DNA of 20,139 bases from Fragilariopsis cylindrus CCMP1102 (GCA_900095095.1 FMBT01000030.1:1-20139); one strand, 5' to 3'; shown: positions 1 through 10,499, counted from the stretch's first letter. Numbers and translations are program-made. The notes: generated from the letters alone by a model not told the origin.

Positions 1-1107
1 CCAACAGTAAATCCTACTATGGAACCTACAAATCAGCTGATATCATCAGAGCCTACCGAAGCTCCAACCCGTGTTGGATCAGAAAATCCAACGCCGGAAC
101 CGACCGATCAGCCCACAATGGAACCATCGGAATCCCCAATCACTCCAGATTCGGAAATACCGTCAACCGAACCGACCGATCAACCCACTCAAATGTTATC
201 GGAATCTCCGACGACGTCTGAGCCCACGGCAAGTCCAACGATATCGCCTACATCTATAACATCACGTGAGTAATTTTCGTTACTTAAATTACACGGTCAT
301 GTGTTTCGTCCTCATGAAAGTGTAGGAGCGTCAGGCATTATACTCCATGCAAAATCTCATAAGCGTTTTTTTTTTCGTTTTCTTTCCCTCGTGTTCCTTG
401 CCTTCTTTTCTAATGTGCGTTTGGTAGAACCGACACCTGATACGTTGGTATGCGTGAACTTTCAATATGGGATTGAAAATGATGCTGGGTACGATGCAGA
501 GATGATCTTTAACGAAGTCAACAACACATATAAAAGTGGTCTAATCATTGCGACTAGTAATATTACCATTCAGTCTTTAAATGAAACTTATCCACAGGAT
601 CAAGAAGGAGGTCGTTATCTTCAAAAATTAATTCAGTCACAACAACAACAACAACAACAAAAACAACAAAAACAAAGTTCTAGTCACCGTGGATTAACTG
701 TCAAGGATATAGGAAGATTCCAGCTAGATGAGATCGGTAGTACAGAAAATGACAGTAGTAAAGAGAGGCGGAGAAGACGAGCTGTATATCTTCCAGATGC
801 ATCGTCACAAATAGACAGCAGCAGTAGCATCGACGACAACAACGTAAATAATAATCGTCGACTTGCCTTCTATACAGAGTCTTACCCACCTGTTATCAAC
901 AATATATTTGATAATACATTTTGTCAAGAAACTGAAGGAATTCTATGTGCTGTTGTCGATTCAAGTGTATGTGTGATACTTGAAAAAGGTGATGACGAAT
1001 TCGAAGTTAAAGATGCACTTCTTAATGGAATTGCAAAGTCTATACGAGATGGTAGCTTTGAAAGTGCTATACCCTCAGAAAATCAACTACCGGGAAAGAA
1101 GAAGTAG
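1..1107 (+). CDS. PT-repeat secreted/cell-surface protein, 3' part (5' end outside window)
   Basis: The frame is open from base 1, so the gene starts upstream. Exon <1-265 encodes a Pro/Thr/Ser/Glu-rich repeat (units such as EPTDQPT and EPTEAPT). An intron at 266-427 (162 nt, donor GTGAGT, a long pyrimidine tract, acceptor TTGGTAG) removes a TAA at 271-273. It rejoins the same frame as ...TSITSQPTPDTLVC.... Exon 428-1107 encodes a roughly 225-residue C-terminal region. This has a Q-rich run (about 640-675), an Arg-rich cluster (KERRRRRA, about 762-783) resembling a furin/kexin-type site, and a conserved-looking end with Cys residues (CAVVDSSVCVILEKGDDE). Pro-Thr-rich proteins of this sort are common in diatoms and are thought to be secreted or wall-associated. 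The C-terminal part may be a SEA-like fold, but that is only a guess. The function is unknown. The reading frame and intron are well supported; the role is not. Confidence 0.75.
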
Positions 1108-1844
1108 TATCATCAATCTTCGTTTGGATTGGATTGGACGTTATGGAATAATTTTGTACAGTACCTTGTAATTAAATAGAGTTGGAACTCACAATGTGAT
1201 AAAAACGATTTTTGATGGTATTCTATATGAAAATAGTTATTGCACGATGTTTTTATACCTCATTGCTAGCTAGAATAGATTTTATTCATCGTCGATCTTT
1301 TCCATTGTGTGATAGAACTATTGCGGACATGATGTACTAAGCTACTCTGTATGATTTCGTATGGATCATATTATTTGTACGGAGAATGTTCTGTAAATCA
1401 AATTCATTGCTTGCTATAACTAGTTTATTTATTAATAGCATATTTTATGTATGTGTATGTGTCCTAGGATATTTTCTGACAGGAATTATCGATTGCCTCT
1501 TTGTGAAGTGAGGAATCACTTCTTTTTATTTTATTCAAATCTAGATAATATGTATGTATGCAGCAGGTATGTATATATTCTATATAATTTCGCATTTGTG
1601 TGTATCTTGCTTACATCTTGCGAAGGTTATCGAGTCCATCTATTATAATTGTGCGCTCAAGCTTGTCTTGTCTTGCCTTGTAGTAAGGGATTTAGTGTTG
1701 TAAAAAAACTGTATATGATGGAAAATAGTTTCGGTTGGCGGTATGTAGGACAAAAAGTAATGGTCGCATGTGTTGTGTATCGTATACTGTGTAACCGAAA
1801 AGAAGGAGAAGACAGGGAATGTAACGATTTCAATTCAATTTCAA
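1108..1844. other. Convergent intergenic region
   Basis: AT-rich DNA between the 3' ends of the PT-repeat gene (+) and the small secreted-protein gene (-). It contains short TATG/TGTA runs and a small TCTTG-type repeat near 1662-1680. I see no coding region, tRNA or clear element. Open frames here are short and use non-ATG starts. Confidence 0.6.
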
Positions 1845-2198
1845 TCAAGACAACTTATTCTTTTGAACAAATGAACTATGATTTGCTTTCGTTCGTGGAG
1901 TAAATTTTGAAAGTGATTGACGATCTTCATTATTATTACTACGACCAGGAGTCGTCGTCGTCGTCGTTTTCGATGTATTGCTCTTATTCTTATTTCCTGA
2001 CCAAAGTGGTTGTCCACAATACATATAGGGTGTAGATGATCCAAATAAGGAAGCTTCACCTTGAGATAATTGTTGCAACTCGGAAGGACTAAATCTTGGT
2101 GCGTTATTATTGGAGGATAGTGCTGACACTTCGTTGTGAAGTAGTAGTGCCAATAAAGAAGAAGTAACTACAACGACGTTTTTTCCGAATGAAACCAT
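1845..2198 (-). CDS. Small signal-peptide protein, unknown function (117 aa)
   Basis: A single-exon ATG-initiated frame. The N-terminus is a classic signal peptide: MVSFGKN, a hydrophobic core (VVVVTSSLLALLL), then a cleavage-like VSA|LS at about residue 27. The mature part (about 90 aa) is Ser/Asn/Thr-rich with a T6 run (about residues 78-83), a single Cys, a Gln/Leu segment (SELQQLSQGEASLFGSS) and a basic C-terminus ending NKLS. There is no transmembrane segment after the signal peptide and no domain I recognise. It faces the PT-repeat gene convergently. It is probably secreted. Plastid import cannot be excluded, because Leu at the cleavage site is sometimes tolerated in diatom plastid presequences. 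A start codon directly before a good signal peptide argues that the frame is real. Confidence 0.55.
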   Translation of the reverse strand: MVSFGKNVVVVTSSLLALLLHNEVSALSSNNNAPRFSPSELQQLSQGEASLFGSSTPYMYCGQPLWSGNKNKSNTSKTTTTTTPGRSNNNEDRQSLSKFTPRTKANHSSFVQKNKLS

Positions 2199-2370
2199 GA
2201 TTGTGCTTGTTTCTTATTTCTTTGGTTTCTGTTGTACTAGTATTGTTTCGTTATAAACAAGTTAGTTGTTAGTTGTGTTTGTGTTAGTATGCAATTGAGG
2301 ATGTTTGTGCAATCTTTTTTGTGAGATGACAAGATGAACAGTGTTCGCTTTGTTTCCACTTTAGCATGGG

Positions 2371-2391
2371 GCTTAGTGCTTAGTGCTTAGT
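2371..2391. repeat. Heptamer tandem repeat, GCTTAGT x3
   Basis: Three perfect consecutive copies of GCTTAGT at 2371-2377, 2378-2384 and 2385-2391, in intergenic DNA. A microsatellite-scale repeat with no evident function. Confidence 0.9.
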
Positions 2392-3549
2392 CATTGCTTG
2401 TTATTACAGATGAGTAGCATTCTTGATCGCTCAGCCACATTCATAGTGAAAATGAGGAGAATTCTTCTCCGATCTTTGTGCTTGTTGTGATGAGTGTCAC
2501 GGGTGAAATTGAGTGGTTTTTTGTTCTTTTTGTGATCGTCAGGATGACGTGTCCCAATCACGACTGATGGGTTCTCATTGTCTTCTCTGTGCCATGTTAT
2601 GATGTCGACTATTATAGCGGTATTGAAAAATATTGCTACAAAGCGAAGATAGTCAGTTAGTTTAATAGGCCAGAAACTATGTCCCATATACATTCCCCAT
2701 TTTCTTTGTATTTGGTATGGTACTACAAATGCCATCACTTTCATTGAGGTCAATGATCACACTGTAACTGGTATCATCATCCCTGGCACCTCTGTCCTGC
2801 GTATTCTTTCTTCTTATTCTCTGCTTCATCCTCCAAGATTTGGTATGCCTTGTTTCGTTGTGGGTGGTATTTCATCATAATTGGTTCCTTATTGTTGTCA
2901 TTGGTGTCATGTCATTTCCCAGCCCTTTATTGCTGTTGTATTGAGGATAGGAGAACCAACAACCCCCCTGCTGCCGGGCAGGGTCAAGACAATGGAGGTG
3001 GTAGGTTTTTTTTTAGTCAGTCACAAATCAATACAATAATATAATAATTTACCACCAGATTAACAATATTGCAAAACATAAGTGACATTGTTGACAATTT
3101 CCATTGTGTAGTTGTTATCAAACAACAAACTGTGATATTGTCCATTAGTTGACAGCAGTCAAGAAGATATTTTCAGTCAGAGAAGTAGCACTCTGTTTTT
3201 ATCTCTTTGTAAGTGCTCTATCCAGAGATTCTGCTTCTGATGTTCTTTTACCAGCAAAGAAATGCTCCTTCTACTAAGAAGGACATCAGAAAAATGACTA
3301 AAGTCAGATACCACCAGTTAATAATCAACAGAATTCTTCAAGCTATTGGCTCAATATTGAGCCGTGAGTATTGGGTCTTCTTTAAATGGTGTGTTTGTGT
3401 CTCTCATAACACAATACATTACAGTACATCCTATTCCATAAAATGGTTATGACATAGTGGGGATGGTGTCCAAATCCATCAACCATTCTGAGTCAAAGTC
3501 AACTTATCGATTCATTTGTTGCATATTATCCCTTCTTGACTCCATCCAC

Positions 3550-3611
3550 AGCAGCAGAATAAGAAAAAGTGTATAAATCTAGCAACAGAATAGGAAAAAG
3601 TGTGTAATTCT
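3550..3611. repeat. Diverged 31-bp tandem duplication
   Basis: Copy 1 (3550-3580) and copy 2 (3581-3611) are adjacent and match at about 27 of 31 positions (shared core AGAATA-GGAAAAAGTGT-like). This is an old local tandem duplication within the gene-poor interval. Confidence 0.8.
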
Positions 3612-4456
3612 CTCTTATTTTTATTAAATTTAAAGAATTGAGTGTTTTGTAATTGAATAAATATTGTTATTGTCACTACATAGTTTGTTGTTGAGTATAG
3701 AGTAGGAAGCTGTATATCAATAATGCATAATACCATCATAGTTGTATATGTGCACTCCATACTGTACACCACACTGTCATCAAGTGGACTGATAACTGAA
3801 AGTTAAATTTAATCTACTATATGGCTATAGATAAGGTTTAATTTACGCTAAAAGGAATATGTTTGGACTAATAATAACTGTTACAATAATCATTATAAAT
3901 CATCTACTAACATGTTTAATCTAGATGTTGCAAAACAGTTTTTCATAAATGGTGATGTATGCATATTATAATGTTTGTTGTTGTGTATCAGAAAAGAGAT
4001 AAGGTATGATGTCAGTAAAAGTAAAATTGTACATGAGTCAATTGTCCACTCCTTTAGCATTAACTACCCATTTAGAATCTTTTTAATTGTATTTTTATGA
4101 ACCAATTTGACGTTGCACAGGTGTGGTATTAATATGAATTCAATAGCTCAACTCATCTGTTCCTTTTCTTTTGCCTCCTTGTAAGCACCCATTATCTTCA
4201 TAAGTGGAAATGTGCTGGAATTGATAGGCTAAAAAAAAATGGGGATGACACATCACACACTACCCTATGACTATTGGACTTTTAAGGAATCAATTTTATT
4301 GCCCATGATTGGAACTTGTAGATATTAAGGTCACAAAAGTAGTATTGACCAAAAAAGATGCAAATCTTATACTTCTATTATAAGTGCAGATTTTGGATAC
4401 AAAACTTTTGCTGTTTGGTGTAATGAATTAGAATTAACATTCAATTTATAGATTAT

Positions 4457-6048
4457 CTATGTCGTTTCTCCATCTAAAGAAAGTGCGATTGTGAGCCAGT
4501 CATGAAAGTCAGAATCTAACATCAACGTACTAACATGAACCATAATGATAACACCTGTTATATCCATAATAACTTGAATGGTTGTACTAGAATGGGCAGG
4601 ATCAATTCCAACATATTCCATACATAAAGGCAGAGTCGCACCGACCACAACACTTATAATAACAATCATAGACAAACTAGCCGTGATAGCAATTGTTTCC
4701 ATCCAGGGTACCTTAAAAGCTTTCGCTCTAACAAAGCCAACAAAACCCAGTATGATACTCAATGCTACTCCCATGGCAAATTCTCGTCGTATTACCTTCC
4801 GTGCATTAGATCGGTTAACAGTACCAATGGCAATCCCCCGAACGACTCCTACACTTGCTTGATTTCCAGCGTTACCTCCCGCTCCGACGAGCATTGTCAG
4901 GAATTGAATGATAACCGGATGATGAGCTAATAAAGATTCATTGTGTGCCAAAATGAAGGAACTAAGAGATTGAAGAATAAGTAACCCTATTAGCCAACTA
5001 GCCCGATCCGTTAATGACTGCCAGAACGTCATTTGTTCTTGTTGACGATGATTGACATCGCCAGCAAGAGGAGCAGCGTTTGTTCCATCCACCATAATAC
5101 CATCACGACATCGGGGGAGTCACCACCAATCAACACCCGTGATTCGGCCATTGGATCATCATCATCGTCATCATTATTATCGTCATCATCAGATGAGGAT
5201 GATGAATATTCTGTTATATTCTCCGTCCTTCGTGTCTTGAGAGACGACGACGATGATGTAGTAGTATTAGAAGTAGTAGTTGCGGTTGTTGGAGTATTAT
5301 TATGTGAATGTGATCGATAGTGAAGACCAGCAGCAGATTGATGTCCTTCAATGTCCATATTTGGTTCTATTGTTTCTCGATCGTCGGCCGTGCTGACAGA
5401 AAGATGATCCTTTTGACTTTTATTATTATTACTATCCGAAGACAAACAAGTACGAAGAGTCACCGGCAACTCCAAAACAATATTTTTTCTTGGTCTTGGT
5501 TGATACATTCTCTGATTATGATTCTGACGATTATGTGAATTCAAATTATTTGACGAATCCTGCTGAAGAGACAGGTCATGGTGTCGTTGCTGCTGCTGTC
5601 GTTGTTGTTGCCGTTGATCCTCTTCCATTTGCCTCATTCGCCGTCGTAAATCGAGGAGTTCTCCCCGTAGACGATCATTTTCAGCAGCCAATACTATATC
5701 GTTATAGGTATCTTGTTGTTGTTGTTGTTGTTGTTTTGCTCTCGGGGAGTTGATCTTTTTTGGAGGCGACGTTATTGGTTCGGTCATATTACCGGTCTGC
5801 CTCATCGGAGAGTTGGTATTGTTTGGAGGCGACGCTATTGGTTCGACCATATTACCAGTCTGCCTCATCGGGGAGTTGATCTTTTCTGGAGGCAACGTTA
5901 TTGGTTCGGCCATATTATTACCGGTCTGCCTCATGCGTGATGATGATGATGACGACGATGATCCCCCAGTTGTTGTTGCTGTAGGACTAGAGGCCGTTAC
6001 ATTGTCGTCCAGCGGTCGTCCCTCTTGTTCGTTTGGTATTGAAGTCAT
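4457..6048 (-). CDS. MgtE/SLC41-type magnesium (divalent cation) transporter
   Basis: Proposed exons on the minus strand are 6048-5101 and 5017-4457, with an 83-nt intron (5018-5100, GTATTA...GGCAG). This gives about 502 aa. The first 316 residues are cytoplasmic low-complexity sequence: Ser run, three MRQTGN repeats, polyQ, a charged coiled-coil-like stretch (AENDRLRGELLDLRRRM) and poly-Asp. The rest is one MgtE membrane domain with about five transmembrane helices. It has the family signature GGNAGNQASVGVVRG in the second helix region and a GIDPA motif before the last helix. The equivalent Asp lines the Mg2+ pore in bacterial MgtE. The frame change near 5030-5100 is bridged either by this intron, which lacks a good pyrimidine tract, or by a one-base deletion. 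A 212-aa protein starting at ATG 5095 is a third possibility. The family assignment is firm; the junction is not. Confidence 0.75.
5743..5934 (-). repeat. Coding tandem repeat, 3 units of 66/63/63 bp (MRQTGN... units)
   Basis: Reading the minus strand, units start at 5934, 5868 and 5805, each beginning MRQTGN and ending in a Pro-Pro/Asn/Ser stretch. All lie in the N-terminal extension of the MgtE-like transporter. The first unit has one extra Asn. Unit length stays a multiple of three, so copy changes would keep the frame. Confidence 0.9.
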
Positions 6049-6462
6049 TTTCCTTCTGTGTTTCCGTACTCAACTTTGATTGTGTTAAGAGCAATGTTGA
6101 ATCATACAGTAGTATTTATTGAGAGCACCTCTGGTATGTAACATGGAACTTACAAAATTTAAAAATATGAAATTTTCTTTTCCGCTTCATCGCGCGATCG
6201 TGCGAGTTTTATCAAATCTTAGGGGCGGCCCTGGACAATTAAAAATTTGTGCCATTTCGTTTAAATCTGAATAGCATAGTTTAAGCGTTATATACTTCGT
6301 ACACGAAGTACAAAACCACGCCGACTTCATTAATTTCAATTTGCACCTTTCGATATTGATCCTTTGTTAGTTGCTCTTTCGTTTACGATCTACGCCGTTA
6401 TTGAATACAACATCATTGGTAATAGAGGATTGTATTGGTTTTTATTAAATCAAAATATTGAA
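6049..6462. promoter_or_regulatory. Divergent promoter region, MgtE gene / 6463 gene
   Basis: A 414-bp region between two divergent start codons. It holds a CpG-dense patch around 6190-6206 with the perfect palindrome TCGCGCGA (6190-6197), a 7-bp inverted repeat AAAATTT/AAATTTT (6154-6176), and the palindrome TACTTCGT-AC-ACGAAGTA (6293-6310). These are candidate factor-binding sites. No function is demonstrated by sequence alone. Confidence 0.45.
6293..6310. promoter_or_regulatory. 18-bp palindromic element TACTTCGT-AC-ACGAAGTA
   Basis: Perfect 8-bp arms with a 2-bp spacer. It lies about 168 bp upstream of the ATG at 6463 and about 245 bp upstream of the MgtE ATG. The half-site ACTTCGTA recurs upstream of both FBXO31-like paralogs, so it may be a transcription-factor site. 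Confidence 0.4.
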
Positions 6463-7913
6463 ATGGGTCTCTTTTCGACATTGACATCTGCGACTACGTC
6501 GTCCGATGGTCAAGCAAATCTTAGAAAGTCTCCACAATCATCGACATCATCGTCAGCGAATATTCCAACACTCGTTCAACTTTATGCCGGAGATGCCAAT
6601 AATATAGTAGTAGTAGTAGTAACAACGGTGCGATTTTGATGGAGAATAATCCTCTTGTTACTGGATATACAACTCTAACCTATCAAGCCGTACAGGTGGG
6701 AGAACAAGCATCCCGTGATGATGCCATGAAAAATCATCAACATACGAATCCTGATCTTGGAGTATGGAATTGTCGTGTACAACAGAAAGAAAAACAATCA
6801 ATCCCATTAATCGATTCTCTTTTAGCTAAGGTTGGCACCTCAAACATCAGTTTATTGTCTAACGGTAGATTTGTCGGATGAAACATCCGTTGAAACGAAT
6901 TTGAGTTCCCTTCAGGCAGCTCTTGTACGACATTTAATTGAACATCCACCATCATCATCCGCAACAACAACAGATACTGCGACTACTGAAACTGATGGTG
7001 AGATGGACATTGACCCAGCTACTACGGATAGTACTAGCAGTGGAAACATATTAAAACAACTAGTTTGTACGATCTGCAAACTGCACAATTCGGACTAGCA
7101 TCGGAAGAAAAGCTGCAGAACAAACTATTGAAGAAACAGCAAAGGATGTTAAAATCGGTTTAATGATTTGTGCTGTTGTTGGATCCTCTCCTCTCGTGGT
7201 GGTGGTACTGACGATAATACCAACCAAAATAATTTAGCTGCTGATATTTCATCCGAATCGGCATATAAAAAGAAACAAGCTAGAGCTTTAGTTGTGTATC
7301 ATCTTCGGAAATTTGCAAACGCTATTAACGCGGCATTATGCTTCGTTGAACGACCGGCGGCGTGGAAAACCATCAATCATTGGAAGGAGACAACAAAACA
7401 AACTACGGAAGCAGCAGCAGCAGCAGCAGACGATACTACTACGACCAACACCGCCGAAGACACGCAAATTGCTATCCCATACGATAAACTATCACAATTA
7501 TGGCGTGATATGGCTATGGGTATTCCTGTTTGGGAACAACAATCGACGGAAACAGAAGATACTGCTGCTGCTACCGCTCTATACGGTCCCGGACGACAAC
7601 AGGAGGATTGATTGAAAGTTTATTGCTTCGAAATGCTAACTATCCTGGTCACTGGGACGCCAACAAGGATAGTTTGTGGGTGGCCTTACCATCCACCAGC
7701 GGTGGTGGTGGCACTTCTGAGATGTCCACTCAAACAATCACCACGGGTGACGGTGGATGGTTGACACAATTACGAGATTCTATCGCATCGGCACTTCCAG
7801 CAACAGAAAAGACTTCTGGAAACGAAAAGGCGTCGGCTGATGATGATGGCAAACCAAAGGAAAAGGATGCGGCTGTATCGAGCTTTTTCGAGTCACTTCT
7901 CGCAAATCCGTAA
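6463..7913 (+). pseudogene. Unrecognised protein gene, interrupted by about six frameshifts
   Basis: Coding-like protein sequence runs from ATG 6463 (MGLFSTLTS...) to TAA 7911-7913 (...FFESLLANP), but the frame changes about six times. The changes lie near 6600-6620 (at an AGT5 run), 6832-6835 (GTTGGCA), 7055-7067, 7107-7112 (an A run), 7185-7194 (a TC-rich run) and 7590. Five fit a one-base loss and one a one-base gain. None can be an intron, since the shifts span only a few bases. Joined conceptually, the product is about 480 aa, rich in Ser/Thr/Ala tracts, with helical, conserved-looking segments (for example VDLSDETSVETNLSSLQAAL, YHLRKFANAINAALCFVERP and ESLLLRNANYPGHWD). I do not recognise the family. 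There are almost no in-frame stops apart from those caused by the shifts. That points to very recent decay, a diverged allele, or indel errors in the assembly. An AATAAA lies just past the stop (7917-7922). Confidence 0.6.
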
Positions 7914-8120
7914 TTTAATAAAGATATAAATAATACAATGTAGAAATAGCAAAATAACACTATTGAAATATAATACAATAACAAACAGTAAAGCAACAAC
8001 AAAAAGGAAGCTATGCTTCGTGTTTTTTCCTGCTGTTTTCTACTACTACTGTACTGATGAACATTAGGCGCTTGGATTTGTTATATAACTAACCTATACG
8101 TTTTATTTTTTAAACTAGTT

Positions 8121-10499
8121 CTATTGCGTAGCAAATGATTCCATCTGCATCACGGTAGCGCCATCGACTTGGGCTTGAGTCAATAGTTTCATTCCCATCA
8201 AATCTGTCATTTCCTCCTTTGTTCGACAAGTATTCAATCCACTATCGTATAGATCAACGACTTGTCGCGCAGTATCTAAATCAGTTGCCATACCAAGCTT
8301 AAGTTGGCCCAATTGGACGTATGCTGTTTGAAATTGTGGATCTACTTCAATAGCCTTTTCTAGCAAATTACAAGCTTCGGTTGCCATCTCGAGCTGCATA
8401 CCAGGCTCGGGAGGAGTATTTAAAACAGCCAGAGCTGTGTTCACATACGGTGTTGGATTTTTCGGTTCTAATTTCATCGCCTTTTCGAATTGTTCCTTCG
8501 CCTTACCGAATTCATTTTGTGTAAAGTACAATTCCCCTTGGTATGATAGCACGTCAGAAGAATCAGGATCTACACGAGCTGCGGCGTCCAATTGCGTCTT
8601 GGCACCATTAGGATCATTGGTCGAAGTAAGAACCGCTGCTAGTCTCAGACGAGCCATAACATAATCCGGTCGGAGCTCGATACATCGTTCTAAATCTGCT
8701 TTAGCAGAATTTAAATCGGCTTGAAGCATTCGAAGGTTGGCCCTATGTAGTAGAGCATCAACGGTATCAGGTTCGACAGTAAGTGCTCTTTCAAATAGTT
8801 TCATCGCCTCGTCATGCTTAGTAGCATCCATAAAAACACCTGCTTGCTTGACCATAACCTCAGCCTGAAGTTTAATGTTGTTGTCAAGTAATGGTAGGAA
8901 AAATATCAAAGAGTCATAAGAAAAGAAGTGAGTTTGGATTTGACAAAAGACAAAAGTACCGCAAAGAATATAGAAATTGTAATTTGAGCATAAATAATGG
9001 TAGCAAATTGTAATAATAGTATATAAACATACATTCATAGGTTCCAATTCTGCACACTTTTGATAACAATCAATGGCAGCATCCAATTCGTAAGCCCAAT
9101 GCTTAACCATTCCTGCCCATTCTAATAATCGTGCGTAGTCGTCTTCCTTCATTACGGACTGAACCTTTTCATTGTCCTCGACCATTGCATAACCCTTAAG
9201 AATCGTTTCACGAGCGGATGCATAATCTCCATCAAAGATATGACGTCGTCCAATCTTCATCAACAAGCTAGACATATCGGCAATGGCGACTGGGTCGTCA
9301 CCTCCTTCCAACTTCTCCAGTTGCTCTTTCAATGTGGTAACCGATCCATTACGTGCAGCTACGGCCATCCAAGCATTGTATCCTGTATATGATTTCAATA
9401 ACTGACTAAGTGTATAGTCCGATGGTAGCCGTGGATTGTCCTTCTGACTTTGTTCTATCTTCTTAAAGTATATATCAACTTGTTCCGGTACTAACTTTTG
9501 TACAAGCTCTTCCAATTTCTCCTGTTGCACGGGTGGAGGAGAACTTGGCGGTAAGCCCATCCGCAACTGTTCTCGATGCTGTTGCATGTACTGCAATTGC
9601 AACGCACAGCATTCTACTAACGCTTGGTAATAGTCCTGGAACTTATGTTCCAAAATTCTTAATTTACGTTGTCTCGCCTTGCTGTGAGTAATATCATACA
9701 CCTCAAGAATCTTGTTACAATCTTCGACAGCAAGTTCGGGTAAGTTACCTTTTTCATACATTGCAGACCGATTGTTAATCAGCGTAACGATTTGTTTGTT
9801 CAAAGACGATGCATCTGATGTATTTGAATCGTGATCGGTATGGGTTTCAATATAATCCAAGGCTTCAGTAAAGGTTGTTGCGGCTTCCAAATACTACAAA
9901 TTTCAACGATGGCAAATACAAACATAATATAAGGTGATAAATAAATAGCGGATTCCGAAAAACAATAATATCATTATTTGTCATGCATTCGATATTATGG
10001 TAAAAACAAAAAAGTGAGGAATAGTTAATAATTAGGTTCCAATGTTCTGCTGGTGGAATCATATGAATAAGTGGACAAAAGCCAACCCAAGAGAGTATAT
10101 ATCCTGCACAAAATCAGATCTGATATCTCGTACCTTTTTGTTTTTGAACAATGCTTTTCCTTTTTTGTCTAATTCTTCAATTTTGGAATGTAATTCTTTT
10201 TCATCGGTAACATTAGACTTTTTCGGGGTAGCATCCCTACTCGACTCAGTTGTTGATTCTACACTTCTATCCTTGGTAGAGGACGTAGAGGTTGTCGACT
10301 TTTTGTTATTAGTAGCGGATCCCTTCTCGCTAGCATGTCCATCACCCTTATTGTTGTCATCGAATTTTTTCTCCTTTTTTTTCGAAGATGCGGTGGCAGG
10401 TGTTAACGACGCGTAGTATACAACCAAGCTAATGGTGGCGGCAGCAACGAGACCAGCCACTAGCAGTTGCGTATTCTTGCTCGTTGTTCGGGATGACAT
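8121..10499 (-). CDS. TOM70: TOM70-like mitochondrial import receptor (TPR protein)
   Basis: Exons on the minus strand are 10499-10134, 9893-9033 and 8864-8121. Introns are 9894-10133 (240 nt, GTACGA...GTAG) and 8865-9032 (168 nt, GTATGT...CTTCAG). The product is about 656 aa, close to the usual size of Tom70 (about 600). Residues 11-31 form a single N-terminal membrane anchor, followed by a Lys/Ser/Thr/Asp linker and a tetratricopeptide array. The first TPR spans the first splice junction (ALFKNKK|YLEAATTFTEAL). Next come the clamp-type segment LINNRSAMYEKGNLPELAVEDC and C-terminal repeats such as LLHRANLRMLQADLNSAKAD. Tom70 sits in the outer mitochondrial membrane and receives preproteins from Hsp70/Hsp90. 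The second intron has no stop and is a multiple of three, so unspliced mRNA would encode 56 extra hydrophobic residues; those residues break a TPR, so splicing is preferred. Confidence 0.88.

Larger units (their letters stand above)
2199..4456. other. Gene-poor AT-rich interval (2.26 kb)
   Basis: No frame here is convincing. The longest (2391-2753, minus, 120 codons, TTG start) matches no family I know and has no signal peptide or domain pattern. Frames at 2850-3044, 3213-3452 and 3512-3772 look like chance frames in AT-rich DNA. Visible structure is limited to a heptamer triplication (2371-2391), a diverged 31-bp tandem duplication (3550-3611) and scattered AT-rich inverted repeats. No terminal repeats or target-site duplications that would define a transposon were found by eye. 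The interval could hold an eroded element, a non-coding RNA or long UTRs. Confidence 0.5.

Noticed and set aside
2391..2753. 120-codon minus-strand frame (begins MTSMKVMAFVV from a TTG)
   Set aside because: No recognisable family, no signal peptide, first true ATG a few codons in, and located in AT-rich DNA. Possibly a transposase scrap, but nothing specific supports that.
3213..3772. Short frames on both strands (79 and 86 codons)
   Set aside because: Composition follows the local AT-rich sequence, with no domain or conserved pattern; most likely chance.
5033..5940. Plus-strand frames of 70-110 codons opposite the MgtE N-terminus
   Set aside because: They are antisense reflections of repetitive low-complexity coding sequence (Gln, Ser and Asp runs), not genes.
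8865..9032. Reading the 56 codons between EPMN and AEVM as TOM70 protein
   Set aside because: Good GT...AG borders, a hydrophobic composition unlike the rest, and disruption of a TPR make an intron far more likely.
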